A DNA stretch of 62,500 nt from Symbiodinium natans (Eukaryota > Sar > Dinophyceae > Suessiales > Symbiodiniaceae). Positions 20,560 through 29,023 of this stretch are shown one piece after another. Where the stretch lies: assembly GCA_905221605.1 (NCBI GenBank), contig CAJNDS010002643.1, forward strand, positions 125,001 to 187,500, given 5' to 3'. How positions within the stretch are numbered: the first letter of the stretch is position 1; each line of letters starts with the position of its first letter. The position numbers were made by a program, and so were the translations under genes. The notes beneath the pieces are model-generated. The model was not told the DNA's origin. It saw only the letters and a list, made by a program, of their open reading frames with translations, and did no database searches.

Positions 20560-21880
20560 TGTGTAGGTTTCAGGGTTTAGTGTTTTGTGTTTAGGGTTGA
20601 GTGTTAAGTTTAGGTTTTAGGGTTTAGGGTCAAGCGGCTCGGCTAAAACCCAAATAAAACCCTAAACTCTGAAATCCAAACAGTAAGCATCTGAAACCCC
20701 GACGGGTTTTGGTTTCAGGTTTAGATTTAGTAGGGCTCGAGGTTCTGGCCTTGGGGTTTACTGTTTAGGGTTTAGGGTTTAGGGTGTAATGTTTAGGGTT
20801 TAGTTTGAAATGTTTAAGGCTTAGTTTTTGGGTTAAGTGCTTAAGTGTTTAGGGTTTGGTGCTAAGTGTTTGGGGTTTGTGCTAAGGGCTTAGTGTTAAG
20901 TTTTTACGGTTAGTGTTTAGGGTTTAGTGTTGAGGGTTTCGGGTTTGGGTTCTAGGTTAAGGGTTTTTAGGATTTTTACAAATTTAAATGATCTGGGGAA
21001 GGCACCGGGGCTGCCCCAGACCATTGACAATTGAAAAAACCCTTCTGTTTAGGCTTTAGGGTTTAGTGTGTAGGGTTTAGTGTGTAATGGTTAGGGTTTA
21101 GTTTGTAGGGTGTAGTGTTTAAGTGTTTAGGGTTTAGTGTTTAGTAAGGGTTTAGTGCTTAAGTGTTTAGGGTTTCGTGTTCAGTGTTTGGGGTTCGTGC
21201 TAAGGGCGTAGTGTTAAGCTTTTAGGGTTAGTGTTTACGCTGGTGTTTAGGGTTCAGTGCTAAGGGTTTCGGCTTTTTTTTGGGTTAAGGGTTTAGTGTG
21301 TAGGGTTTAGTGTGTAATGTTTAGGGTTTAGGTTTAGGGGTGCTTAGGTGTTTAGGGTTTCCTGTTAAGTGTTTGGGGTTTGTGCTAAGGGCTTAGTGTT
21401 AAGTTTTTAGGGTTAGTGTTTAGGGTCTGGTGCTGAGTGTTTAGGGTTTAGTAGTGCTTAAGTGTTTAGGGTTTCGTGTCAAGTGTTTGGGGTTTGTGGG
21501 CCTAGTGTTAAGCTTTTAGGTTAGTGTTTAGGGTCTAGTGCTGAGGGTTTAGGGTTTAGTGTTAAGGGTTTCGGGTTTGTTTTTTTGGATTTAGGGTTTT
21601 AAGGATGTTTACTAGTGTTCAGGGTTTAGTGTGTAGGGTTTAGTGTGTAATGTTCAGGGTTTAGTTTTTAGGGTGTAGTGTTTGAGTGCTTAGGGTTTCG
21701 TGTTTAGGGTCTAGTGCTTAAGTGTTTAGGGTTTCATGTTAAGTGCTTGGGGTTTGTGCTAAGGGCTTAGTGTTAAGTTTTTGGGTTAGTGTTTAGGGTC
21801 TGGTGCTGAGTGTTTAGGGTTTAGAGCTAAGGGTTTCGGGGATGGATTTTAGGGTTAAGGGGTTTGAGGGTTTTTGCAAG
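20560..21880. repeat. Degenerate TTTAGTG / TTAGGGTT array
   Basis: About 1.3 kb of decayed telomere-like units in which TTTAGTG, TTAAGTG and GTGCTAAGGG dominate. A higher-order pattern of several hundred bp is apparent, as the phrase GGTTTCGTGTTAAGTG recurs with small changes. No gene. Confidence 0.8.
20992..21021. repeat. GC hairpin, copy 1
   Basis: TCTGGGGAAGGCACCGGGGC continues into its own inverse (GCCCCAGACC). The stem is about 11 bp. Confidence 0.8.
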
Positions 21881-21889
21881 TTTACATGA

Positions 21890-21920
21890 TCTGGGGAAGG
21901 CATTGGGGCTTCCCCAGACC
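21890..21920. repeat. GC hairpin, copy 2
   Basis: TCTGGGGAAGGCATTGGGGC then TTCCCCAGACC. Same orientation as copy 1. Confidence 0.8.
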
Positions 21921-22089
21921 CACCTAAACATTAAAAATCCTTAAAATCTTATAAAAATCTTTAAGCTTCTGTTTAAGCATTCTCAGGATTATGAAGGTTT
22001 TAAGCCGTTTAAGCCTTTTAAAGACCTTAAATTGCTTACGTATTTAAGTGGCTGCCCTTTGCGGATTTTAGAGATTGTTGAAGTTGCCA
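21921..22089. other. AT-rich stretch with TTTAAG-type units
   Basis: Repeated TTAAAATC/TTTAAGCC words; composition unlike the flanks. No gene seen. Confidence 0.5.
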
Positions 22090-22090
22090 A

Positions 22091-22123
22091 TGGTCTGGAG
22101 AAGCCCCGGTGCCTTCCCCAGAC
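22091..22123. repeat. GC hairpin, copy 3 (inverted)
   Basis: GGTCTGGAGAAGCCCCGGTG then CCTTCCCCAGAC. This is the reverse-complement orientation of copies 1 and 2. Confidence 0.8.
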
Positions 22124-22429
22124 AATATAAAATTTTTAAAATCCGTAAAGTCCTGAAAGTCTTACAGTTGTAAATGGCTGTCCTTTTAAAGTTTAAAGAT
22201 TTTAGGATGTTCAATTCTAAAATCCGTAACTTCCTTAATTTTAAACGGCTGCCCGTTTTAAATTTTAAAGAATTTTAGACTTTTGAGGGATAAACGTTTC
22301 GAGGTTGTTAAGGGCTTAAAGCCTTTTAAGACCCTTTAAATCTTGAAAATTTTGAAAGGCTTTAAATACCTTAAAGCCCTTCAAATTTGAAAAGGGCTGC
22401 CCCTTTTAAGGATCTTTAAAATTGCAAAT

Positions 22430-22461
22430 GGTCTGGGGAAGCCCCGGTGCCTTCCACAGAT
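22430..22461. repeat. GC hairpin, copy 4 (inverted)
   Basis: GGTCTGGGGAAGCCCCGGTG then CCTTCCACAGA. Same orientation as copy 3. Confidence 0.8.
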
Positions 22462-22583
22462 CCTTTAAATTTTTACAAACCCCTAAAACCTAAAACCCTG
22501 AAAAGCCTAAAGCTTCTAAATGGCTACCCTTCTAAAATTTTACAGAGCCGCAAAACACAAGTTTCAGAAGCAAAATGCACATA

Positions 22584-22601
22584 AAAACACTAGTGTTTTT
22601 A
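22584..22601. repeat. Perfect 18-bp palindrome
   Basis: AAAAACACTAGTGTTTTT in an AT-rich stretch near the right end of the 3.0 kb insertion. A second small hairpin (GCAGTTTTTTACTGC) lies near 22639. Confidence 0.8.
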
Positions 22602-23617
22602 TAGAGGATAATATAATAGAGCTTTTTGTATTCCAGTGCAGTTTTTTACTGCATTTTTCCGGTGAAAAAACAGAAAATCAGACAAAGACGAAGACAGGAA
22701 AACCATAGGTGTGGATCATGGGGGGGGGGGGGGGGGTGACCATATATATATATATATACATATATATATATGGAGCCTGCAATGGAGGTCCAAAACAAGA
22801 CCCGAACTAAATCTAACTTGCGGTTCATGTCCGACTGGCTTGCTCTCACAAAACAAATGAGACAAGTCATATCCATGATAAATTAAAGGGTATTCGTCGT
22901 GGTGTCTGAATTTCTTGAGGTCGCTGAAAGACTGCGTCGGTCTACATCCCACTGGTTCGTCTTTCTCGTTTAAATGATGATCCGGAGAAGCCTTAGCTGT
23001 AACATCGCAGGTGTTGACGTTTGAAATGATCTGCCTTAGCATTTGCAAATATTCATTTGCGCAGTATATGCGGCTATTCTTAACTATAGCGTACAAAGTC
23101 GGTACATGATGGTTCTACTTCGCAAGGGCATATGTACGTATCGGATGAATAAAGGAGATAAGGATCCTAACTTGCATGCCGTAGTGATCGAAGACTGGCA
23201 CCATATCTTGTATTGACGCCCTGCTCGCTTAAAATCATCATTATCTTTAACATGCTTTCTTTTGTCACTCGGTTCTTTCCCCTTTCCTTTTCTCTCATAA
23301 GGGTGTCCTTAAACCAGTCGGTTATTGTATCAAACCAACACTCATTCTCTTTGTCATGTTTTACCTGTATTGCTTCTGTAGAGGGTCCAATCTCGGGGTC
23401 TAATGGGGTCCAGACACATGCCTAAACCCTAAACCCTAAACCCTAAACCCTTTAATTTCTCCCTTTCTAGGTCATGACCTTGTTTCCCATCCACTCTCTC
23501 GACACAACGGAATTGGATGCAATCAATGTCGTTCGCTGTGAAAAGGCATTTAAACCCTAAACCGTGCGCAACAAAAAATGTTGTCTTACGTGGTTGGGTC
23601 GGTCGTGAAAAAAACAC

Positions 23618-23658
23618 TCGTCCCGGTACATCCTTGCGCCCCCTATGTCTTCTATGTT
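23618..23658. repeat. Left copy of ~41-bp duplication flanking a telomeric block
   Basis: The pattern ACTCG..CCGGTACATCC...ATGTCTTCTATGT recurs at 23890-23933 as ACTCGTACCGGTCCATCC...ATGTCTTCTATGT. The 230 bp between them is almost entirely TTTAGGG/TTGAGGG. Confidence 0.8.
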
Positions 23659-23741
23659 TAGGGTTTCGGGTTCAGGGTTCAGGGTTCAGGGTTTAGGGCT
23701 TAGGGTTTAGGGTTTAGGGTTTAGGGCTTAGGGCTTAGCGT

Positions 23742-23794
<53 letters not shown>

Positions 23795-23880
23795 GGTTAA
23801 GGGTTTAGGGTGTAGGGTTTAGGGTGTAGGGTGTAGGGTTTAGGGTTTAGGGTTTAGGGTTTAGGGTTCAGGGGTTACTC
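23656..23880. repeat. TTTAGGG / TTGAGGG block between duplicated flanks
   Basis: G-orientation tract with about eight TTGAGGG units in the middle (23745-23800) and TTTAGGG at both ends. It interrupts the PolB relic. Confidence 0.95.
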
Positions 23881-23889
23881 GTACCGACT

Positions 23890-23933
23890 CGTACCGGTCC
23901 ATCCTTTTTTCTCCCCATGTCTTCTATGTATCT
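23890..23933. repeat. Right copy of ~41-bp duplication
   Basis: Partner of 23618-23658. Both copies translate on minus as an IED-G-type peptide in the same frame, so this is duplicated coding sequence, not repeat coincidence. The copies have diverged by several bases and a small indel. Confidence 0.8.
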
Positions 23934-23964
23934 TGTTGCCCTCATGGTTGCATGCATCGGTTCT

Positions 23965-24066
23965 CTAGACCCTAAGAACAAAGAGGGTACCCTTTCTGGT
24001 TTTAAGGAGATCGTAAGGGAACCCCAACCCCTAAAAAAAGGAAGAAAGGGCCTACTCCGGTCCTAG
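23965..24066. mobile_element. TIR family E element with TTCT duplication
   Basis: A 102 bp copy with left CTAGACCCTAAGAAC and right CTACTCCGGTCCTAG. TTCT precedes it (23961-23964) and follows it (24067-24070), a candidate 4-bp target duplication. It lies within the PolB relic region. Confidence 0.8.
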
Positions 24067-24074
24067 TTCTCTCC

Positions 24075-24140
24075 CTAAACCCTAAACCCTAAACCGTAAA
24101 CCCTAAACCCTAAACCCTAAACCTATATAAACCCTAAACC
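24075..24140. repeat. CCCTAAA tract
   Basis: C-orientation run between the family E element and the minus-strand coding piece ending at 24144. Confidence 0.9.
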
Positions 24141-24143
24141 GAT

Positions 24144-24536
24144 TCACGGCCTTCCTTTGCTGTCTTTAGATGCGGCTTTGATGGCATCAGCCTTTTCCAA
24201 CTCTAGTGTCTGAAGCACATCTCTATCGAATAGGTATGTTTTCCTCCCGCGTTTGAATCTTGCGGTTCTTCTGTTGTCTACTTTTTTAGGGTTTAGGGTT
24301 TAGGGTTAAGGATTTAGGGCTTAGGGCTTAGGGTTTAGGGTTTAGGGTTCTCTCTCTGCATTCGTTAGTCTAGGGTTCTGTGTCGTGACGTTTGTCGTGG
24401 ATTTTGACGCGTGTGTTGTTTGCCTTTGTGTTTTCTTTGTCTGTGTTGCAGTTATGAACTGCCTGATTAAATTATCTGCGGTGGTGAATTGTGCAATTTT
24501 ACCGTCTTCGTACTTTGGTTCAAGCGATTTCGTCAT
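24144..24536 (-). pseudogene. 5' part of PolB or a separate small gene, split by a TTTAGGG tract
   Basis: Two minus-strand pieces. 24536-24350 opens at an ATG (MTKSLEPKYEDGKIAQFTTA) and continues with a Thr/Gln/Lys-rich stretch (QTKKTQRQTTHASKSTTN). 24286-24144 reads RFKRGRKTYLFDRDVLQTLE and ends at TGA. Between them lies a G-orientation telomeric tract (24287-24350). Both pieces are strongly basic and AT-rich in codon use, like the adjacent polymerase relic. This may be the true N-terminus of that gene, or a short upstream gene whose TGA is natural. The start faces the integrase start across an AT-rich spacer. Confidence 0.45.
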
Positions 24537-24870
24537 TGTCGTAGGTTGTGTTTTGCAATGCTCGGGGGTTACGCTTCACGTTCGGGGATGTATATATATA
24601 CATATACACACTACATACTTGTTACCTGAAATATTTTTTGGTCCTTAAAAGACTGTTCTTAAGGATTGTTTTACACATTTTAAATATTCAATATTGTTAT
24701 ATGTTTTTAATCGTTGGTCCTTAAACAGTTTTAAGTGAATTGTTTTGACATTTTTAATTTATTGTTGTATGTGTTTTAACCAGAGTTTAAAGAGATTAAA
24801 ACAAATCTACATATATATATATATATATATCTTTATTTATACACGTCTATATAGTATAGTAGTATGGTTT
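24537..24870. promoter_or_regulatory. AT-rich divergent spacer between the two relic genes
   Basis: About 330 bp, strongly AT-rich, with TATATATACATATAC near 24592, TTTAAGTGAATTG-like words and an (AT)n run at 24811-24830. It separates the minus-strand start at 24536 from the plus-strand integrase frame. By position it would be a bidirectional promoter region of the original element; there is no direct evidence of promoter activity. Confidence 0.3.
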
Positions 24871-25278
24871 ATAACAAGTCCCGAGAATTTGTCTTTGGAC
24901 GCAATAAAAGAACAACTGGCAATATATCACCGGGCACACTGCAAGTTACGCAAGGATGACGAAACAGTACAAGCAAAAAAACGCAATGCTGGATTAGGTC
25001 ACGCGCAAAACAAGAAAATTGAGGAATACGTCCAAACACATAATATTATCCAGAAGATTTAACCGACGGTCAAATTTGCGGGATTATGAACGAAACAAAC
25101 CGTCAGGTAGGTATAGCTATGCCGATGGTTCATGAAAGATGACTATTCAAGTTTAGCATTTAAGCATCATTGTTGCCATGAGCGAGAAGCAAAACATCAT
25201 TCACGATGTATATTTTGAGAAGGCCGGCTTTGGTTCAAAATCCAGAACATTGCTGGAAACACGGGTGAAGGACAAAAC
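24871..25278 (+). pseudogene. DDE integrase, N-terminal part (Polinton/virus type)
   Basis: The frame SPENLSLDAIKEQLAIYH... reaches IEEYVQTHN, then a frameshift near 25055 leads to PEDLTDGQICGIMNETNRQV. From the ATG at about 25182 it reads MSEKQNIIHDVYFEKAGFGS followed by SRTLLETRVKDK. The pattern Y(F)..GFGS..TL.....KDK is the conserved N-terminal zone of retroviral-type integrases carried by Polintons and related viruses; the identification is from memory of the family. Its catalytic core continues past a 98 bp TIR element at 25377. The exact start is not certain. Codon use is AT-rich, as in the facing polymerase relic. Confidence 0.65.
25271..25278. repeat. 8-bp target duplication, left copy (GACAAAAC)
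   Basis: Identical to 25377-25384 on the other side of the family B element. It falls inside the integrase frame at the KDKT codons. Confidence 0.9.
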
Positions 25279-25376
25279 TTAGGATGTTCCACCTTATACT
25301 AACAGTCCTTCATAGGGATTGTAGTAACCCCCTATTCTAATCCGAAGGACTGTTAGCATAAGAGGGAACATCCCAA
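25279..25376. mobile_element. TIR family B element (hAT-like MITE) inside integrase
   Basis: 98 bp with ~30-bp TIRs: TTAGGATGTTCCACCTTATA at the left against TTGGGATGTTCCCTCTTATG (inverse of the right end). Both arms continue with CTAACAGTCCTTC. It is flanked by a perfect 8-bp duplication, the target-site length typical of hAT transposons. It has no coding capacity. Removing it with one GACAAAAC copy restores the integrase frame (KDKT then VTMGD). Confidence 0.9.
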
Positions 25377-25642
25377 GACAAAACCGTAACAATGGGAGAT
25401 ATTACCGGCGTTTCTGTGGTCAGAATGTTGAAACAAAAAAAGGCCAGCGGGACAAAACAGACTTATGGGGCCAGAATCCGCAATACGAAAATCAGATGGA
25501 TTTGGACGAGTTTCCTAACCAAAAGTTTAAAGTAGAGACGCTTATGTAATGACTGATGTTTTCGACAAACTCATGCACGCAGTGCCTATGCAAGGCAAAA
25601 AAAGAGGAGGACTTAACAAGTGGGATGATTGAATGCCTACAT
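25377..25642 (+). pseudogene. DDE integrase, first part of catalytic core
   Basis: It continues VTMGDITGVSVVRMLKQKKA, shifts frame near 25460-25480, then reads NPQYENQMDLDEFPNQKFKV. The Asp in QMDLDEF matches the first catalytic Asp of the D,D-35-E triad. After two stop codons (25545-25551) it reads MTDVFDKLMHAVPMQGKK, the usual strand after the first Asp. A last frameshift gives EEDLTSGMIECLH, ending exactly at the ACAT where the 7.8 kb element begins. Family call from memory; the catalytic-core order is seen directly. Confidence 0.7.
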
Positions 25643-25802
25643 GGGCGTTGTTCTAAATTCGTGGCCTATGACGCCAGTACGACCGGGCCTTCCGCTCGCA
25701 CTTCCGCGGCTTCCGTGCACGTGAGTTTTTTGCTACATAGACAACACTCAGTACTGGCACATGCCCGGACCCACCCCCCCTTAGGGGCCAGAACAAAGGA
25801 CA

Positions 25803-27510
25803 ACCCGGAATGATTTTTTCGGGGCCTGCAAAAATCATTAGCACGCCCCGTCGCTCCCCCCCTGTTAGTGGCCCCAATCCAGCATGATTTTTTCGGGGCA
25901 CCCCCCGCTCGCAGCTGCCTGAACAAAGGACGAGCTGGAATGATTTTTCGGGATTTAAAAAACTAATAGCCTCTCCCTTTATGGCAACGCGGACAAGCCG
26001 GAATGATTTCTTCGGGGGCTGAAAAAATTGTTCGCACACCCCCTCCCTCCCCGTGCCGCGCCTTCCCGCCCTCCGGGAGGGAGAAGCCGGCATGGCTTTT
26101 TTGGAGCGAAATCCATTCGCACCGTCCGCCCTGCCACGCCTGCCCCCCCCCCCCCTCTCCTGGCGACGTACATTCGCAAACCCCGAGGACGACCGTCCAC
26201 GACAGCCACCCACAACTTCCGCCAAGCTTCCACGCAACTTCCGCCAGCAGCCCCGTCAAAGCCACCCTAAACCCTCAACCCTAAAACCCAAAACCCTAAA
26301 CCCCCGAATGCTGCGTGCACAGGGGGGGGAATCGAGCCAGGCACCCTTGGGTTGAGCCGACTGGGCCACCGACTGATCATCTGGGACCCCGCCCACCCCA
26401 CCAACTGATGATCTGGGACCCCCCCCCGCTCCTCACCAGCAGCCTGAAATCACCCACTGATGATCTGCAAGCCCTCGGAATGATTTTTTCAGGCCCTGGC
26501 AAAATCATTCGCGCACCCCCCCCCCTTTTAGGGGCCTGAACAAAGCACAATCCGGAATGATTTTTTCGGGGCCGGGAAAATCATTCGCATCCCCCCCCCC
26601 CTTATGGGGCCTGAACAAAGCACAATCCTGAATGTTTTTTTCGGGCCTGGAAAAATCATTCGCCCCCCCCCCCCTCCCCTCTTTAGGGCTGAACAAAGCA
26701 CACTCCGGAATGTCCTGCACAAAGCACAATCCGGAATGATATTTTGGGGGCCCGGAAAAATCATTCGCACCCCCCCCCCCCTTAGGGGTCTGAACAAAGC
26801 ACAACGCGGAATGTTTTTCGGGGCCCGGAAAAATCATTCGCAACCCCCCCCCCCCCCGTTTAGGGGCTTGAACAAAGCACAATCCAATGATTTTTTCGGG
26901 CCCGGAAAAATCATTCGCAACCTCCGCCTTTTAGGGGCTTGCACAAAGCACAATCCGGAATGATTTTTTCGGTGCCCGGAAAAATCATTCGCACCCCCCC
27001 ACCCCCCCCCCCCCCTTTAGGGGACTCTGAACAAAGCACAATGCGGAATGTTTTCGGAAGCCCGGAAGAATCATTCGCACCCCCCCCCCCTAGGGGCCTG
27101 GACAAAGCACACCCCGGAATGATTCTTTCGGGGCCCGGAAAAATCATTCGCACCCCCCCCTTTCGAGGCCTGAACAAAGCACAATCCGGAATGATTTTCG
27201 CGGGGCCCGGAAAAATCATTTGCACCCCCCCCCCCTGTAGGGCCTGAACAAAGCACAATGCGGAATGTTTTCGGGGCACGGGAAAATCATTCCCCCCTTT
27301 AGGGGCCTGAACAAAGCACAATGCGGAATGTTTTCGGGGCCCGGAAAAATCATTCGCGCCCCGCCCCCCCCCCTTTTAGGGGCTTGAACAAAGCACAATC
27401 CGGAATGATTTTTTCGGGGCCCGGAAAATCATTCGCACCACCCCCTTTAGGGGCCTGAACAAAGCACACTCCGGAATGATTTTTTCGGGGCCCGGAAACA
27501 GAACCCGCAG
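25803..27510. repeat. Tandem array of palindromic ~65-95 bp units
   Basis: About twenty units share GGGGCCTGAACAAAGCACAA, then GGAATGATTTTTTCGGGGCC, then CGGAAAAATCATTCGCA and a C-run of 5-17 bases. The core GAATGATTTTT(T)CSGGG / CCCGGAAAAATCATTC is a self-complementary hairpin. C-run length varies from unit to unit. The first five or six units (25803-26100) are more diverged. Many open frames cross the array in all phases; none is a gene. Confidence 0.95.
26270..26460. other. Interruption of the palindromic array
   Basis: Unique sequence with a short CCCTAAA-like patch (26265-26305) and a repeated CTGATGATCTGGGACCCC motif (about 26372, 26404 and a partial at 26457). No gene seen. Confidence 0.5.
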
Positions 27511-28126
27511 TTTCCTGCTCTAGGGCTTTGGCCCCGTAGCCTCTGTTGTTTCAGGGTTTGGGGTTATGAGCCTAAACCCTTAACCCCGGGTCTTTCGTAG
27601 CAGTCCCAAACCCTGACCCCTAGAACCCTAAACCCTCAACCGGGCTTCGGCCTGGTCCGGAAAATCATTTGTAACCCTTTTCCAGGAAGCCTCTGCCCTG
27701 GCCTTCGGCCCAGCTCCCGCTCAGCTTTGGCTTGGCTGTCGATGTTGGGCGAATCAACGACGAGAAGTTGGGCAGGGACAGGCTCGTGAGGTTTAGCTGA
27801 AACCTCTGTTTTGGGGGATATCTTTCCTATAGGAGAATCTCTGAACGTTGCCTCTATCATGTTTCTATTTGCTCTGAAACCCACTATTTCCGCTTTATTC
27901 CGTCGAACTTGGAGGGGCGGGGTAAGGGGGGGTACCCCGACAGCACCCTTTTGCAAACAGATATGACAGACGTCGCAGCAAAAAACATACGTTTTTGGGG
28001 CGACTTTCACCACCATGGCACGCTGTTCTACAAGCAAGATTGAAAGCGGCATGTTGAAGGGTGGGGGCGGTGGGTCACAGTGCGGAATAATGATTTCACA
28101 TGGTTTTCAAGCAAGCTTGCCTCCTG
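27511..28126. other. Unique sequence after the array, possible fragment
   Basis: It holds sparse telomere-like units (27550-27640) and a final palindromic half-unit (GGTCCGGAAAATCATTTG at about 27654). The minus frame 27636-28052 contains a plausible peptide (EIVGFRANRNMIEATFRDSP, residues about 53-72) but I do not recognise it. Confidence 0.3.
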
Positions 28127-28376
28127 AACCCTCTTCAACCCCCTGCCTTGGGCGTCGCTGCTTTCTTCTGCACCGGCGGCTTGTGCTTCGGCGCCGGCGG
28201 CTTGTGCTTCGGCGCCGGCGGCTTGTGCTTCGGCGCCGGCGGCTTGGGCTTCGGCGCCGGCGGCTGGGGCTTCGGCTTGCACGCCGCCTTGCCCTTGGGC
28301 GTTGGCACCCGTTTCGGCACGGGTGACGGCGGCTGGGCCTTGGCAGCTTTGTGATCAGAGACTTCAGAATTCGTAG
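28127..28376 (-). CDS. Lys/Pro/Ala-repeat protein tail (H1-like composition), 3' exon or fragment
   Basis: The minus frame reads SEVSDHKAAKAQPPSP, then four to five near-identical heptads of the KPPAPKH type (PPAPKHK), then VQKKAATPKAGG and a stop at about 28127. The 21-bp DNA repeat at about 28180-28275 underlies it. The composition resembles the basic tails of linker-histone-like or ribosomal proteins. A stop at about 28376 closes the frame upstream; an AG acceptor could join an earlier exon. A second frame of the same DNA reads as an Ala/Glu repeat and is less likely. It lies inside the 7.8 kb element, so it may be captured host sequence. Confidence 0.45.
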
Positions 28377-28581
28377 TTTAGGGGTGTAGGCTGTAGCGGC
28401 TGGTGTAGAACATACCTTGCCCCCCCCCCTTCAGCACGCCAACAACTTTGTTGTGTGCAAACGATGTCTTCGCCGTGAGCAAATCCCAAAGGGCCTCAGG
28501 ACGCAGGCTTTCCCATCCCGCAAATCATTTGCGCCAATCTTGAAACCCTCCAAACTCCTCTGGCTATAAAAGGAACTCAAG

Positions 28582-28800
28582 CCCTCCGGAAGAGGCTGAA
28601 ATTTAGCATCAGGCCCAAACCCAGGTTTTCGGCTCGAGAAAGCGGGTCTGGCCCAGAAGAAGCTGAAATTTAGCGTCACCAGGCCCAAACCCAGGTTTTC
28701 GGCTCGAGAAAGCGGGTCTGGCCCAGAAGAGGCTGAAATTCAGGTTTTCAACAAGCGGGTCTGGCCCAGAAGAGGCTGAAATTCACCAGGCCCAGAAAAC
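28582..28800. repeat. ~85-bp tandem repeat, four copies
   Basis: The unit contains GAGGCTGAAATTTAGC, AGGCCCAAACCCAGGTTTTC and GGCTCGAGAAAGCGGGTCTG. Two full copies (about 28585-28755) are followed by two shortened ones. Non-coding as far as can be seen. Confidence 0.9.
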
Positions 28801-28875
28801 CCATGTTTTCGGCTCGGGCATCAAGAGGTTTCAGGGCTTGGCCCGCCCTGCACGTCTCCCAACCGCTAGCCGGTT

Positions 28876-29004
28876 TCAGGGCACTTGGGCGCACGCAGCC
28901 ACCTTCGCAGCCACCTTCGCAGCCGGAGCCGCTGCCGGCTTCGCTGCGGCCTTTTTGTCAGAGGAGGGATGGTTTGGGGTGTACGGTGTTGCTTCAGGCT
29001 TCAT
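28876..29004 (-). CDS. Small Ala/Lys-rich ORF (42 residues)
   Basis: ATG at 29004, reading MKPEATPYTPNHPSSDKKAA, then alternating AAAKP/APAAKVAAK, ending at TGA (28876). The open frame extends upstream to a stop near 29040, so this may be the last exon of a longer protein. The tail resembles lysine/alanine-rich extensions of linker-histone-like or ribosomal proteins. It is on the same strand as the KPPAPKH frame 500 bp away, so the two could be exons of one captured gene. A short CAGCCACCTTCG duplication encodes the KVAAKVAA repeat. Confidence 0.4.
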   Translation of the reverse strand: MKPEATPYTPNHPSSDKKAAAKPAAAPAAKVAAKVAACAQVP

Positions 29005-29023
29005 CAGGATTTGTATATATAGT

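Larger units (their letters stand above)
19738..22772. mobile_element. 3.0 kb insertion with (AT)n-(C)n inverted ends
   Basis: The left end (19738-19780) is alternating AT, GCTCG, C11, then CATGATCCACAC. The right end (22709-22772) is the inverse: GTGTGGATCATG, a long G-run, GTGACC, then alternating AT. The segment lies between PolB fragments 22777-23960 and 18980-19737, which read on the same strand in the right order, so it looks inserted into that gene. It contains a 49-bp inverted array, degenerate TTTAGTG repeats, four GC hairpins and AT-rich DNA. No transposase is seen. Target duplication cannot be judged because both junctions are AT runs. Confidence 0.6.
22777..23964 (-). pseudogene. 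polB: Family-B DNA polymerase, N-terminal half, split by telomeric blocks
   Basis: Successive minus-strand coding pieces read in order: about 23964-23885 (MRATRYIEDMGRKKDGPVRV), 23652-23567 (CFFHDRPNHVRQHFLLRT), 23551-23460 (FTANDIDCIQFRCVERVDGK), 23412-23170 (NECWFDTITDWFKDTLMRE, then RVTKESMLKIM) and about 23120-22777 (LYAIVKNSRIY, later HEPQVRFSSGLVLDL). The NECWFDTI..W.KDTLM, LYAIVKNSRIY and P.V.F..G patterns resemble the N-terminal region of DNA_pol_B_2-type polymerases in Polinton-like elements of algae, from memory. Telomere-like tracts at 23421-23455, 23552-23566 and 23656-23880, and a frameshift or stop near 23169, break it. AT-rich codon use contrasts with the GC-rich islands elsewhere. 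Confidence 0.55.

Noticed and set aside
25653-27398. Many 60-136 residue frames with MIFPGPEK/ALFRP motifs
   Set aside because: They follow the palindromic tandem repeat in all phases; frame breaks track C-run length, not codon structure.
25803-27510. CRISPR-like array
   Set aside because: Repeats and spacers are not separable: units are contiguous palindromes with C-runs, and no cas genes are present in this eukaryotic context.
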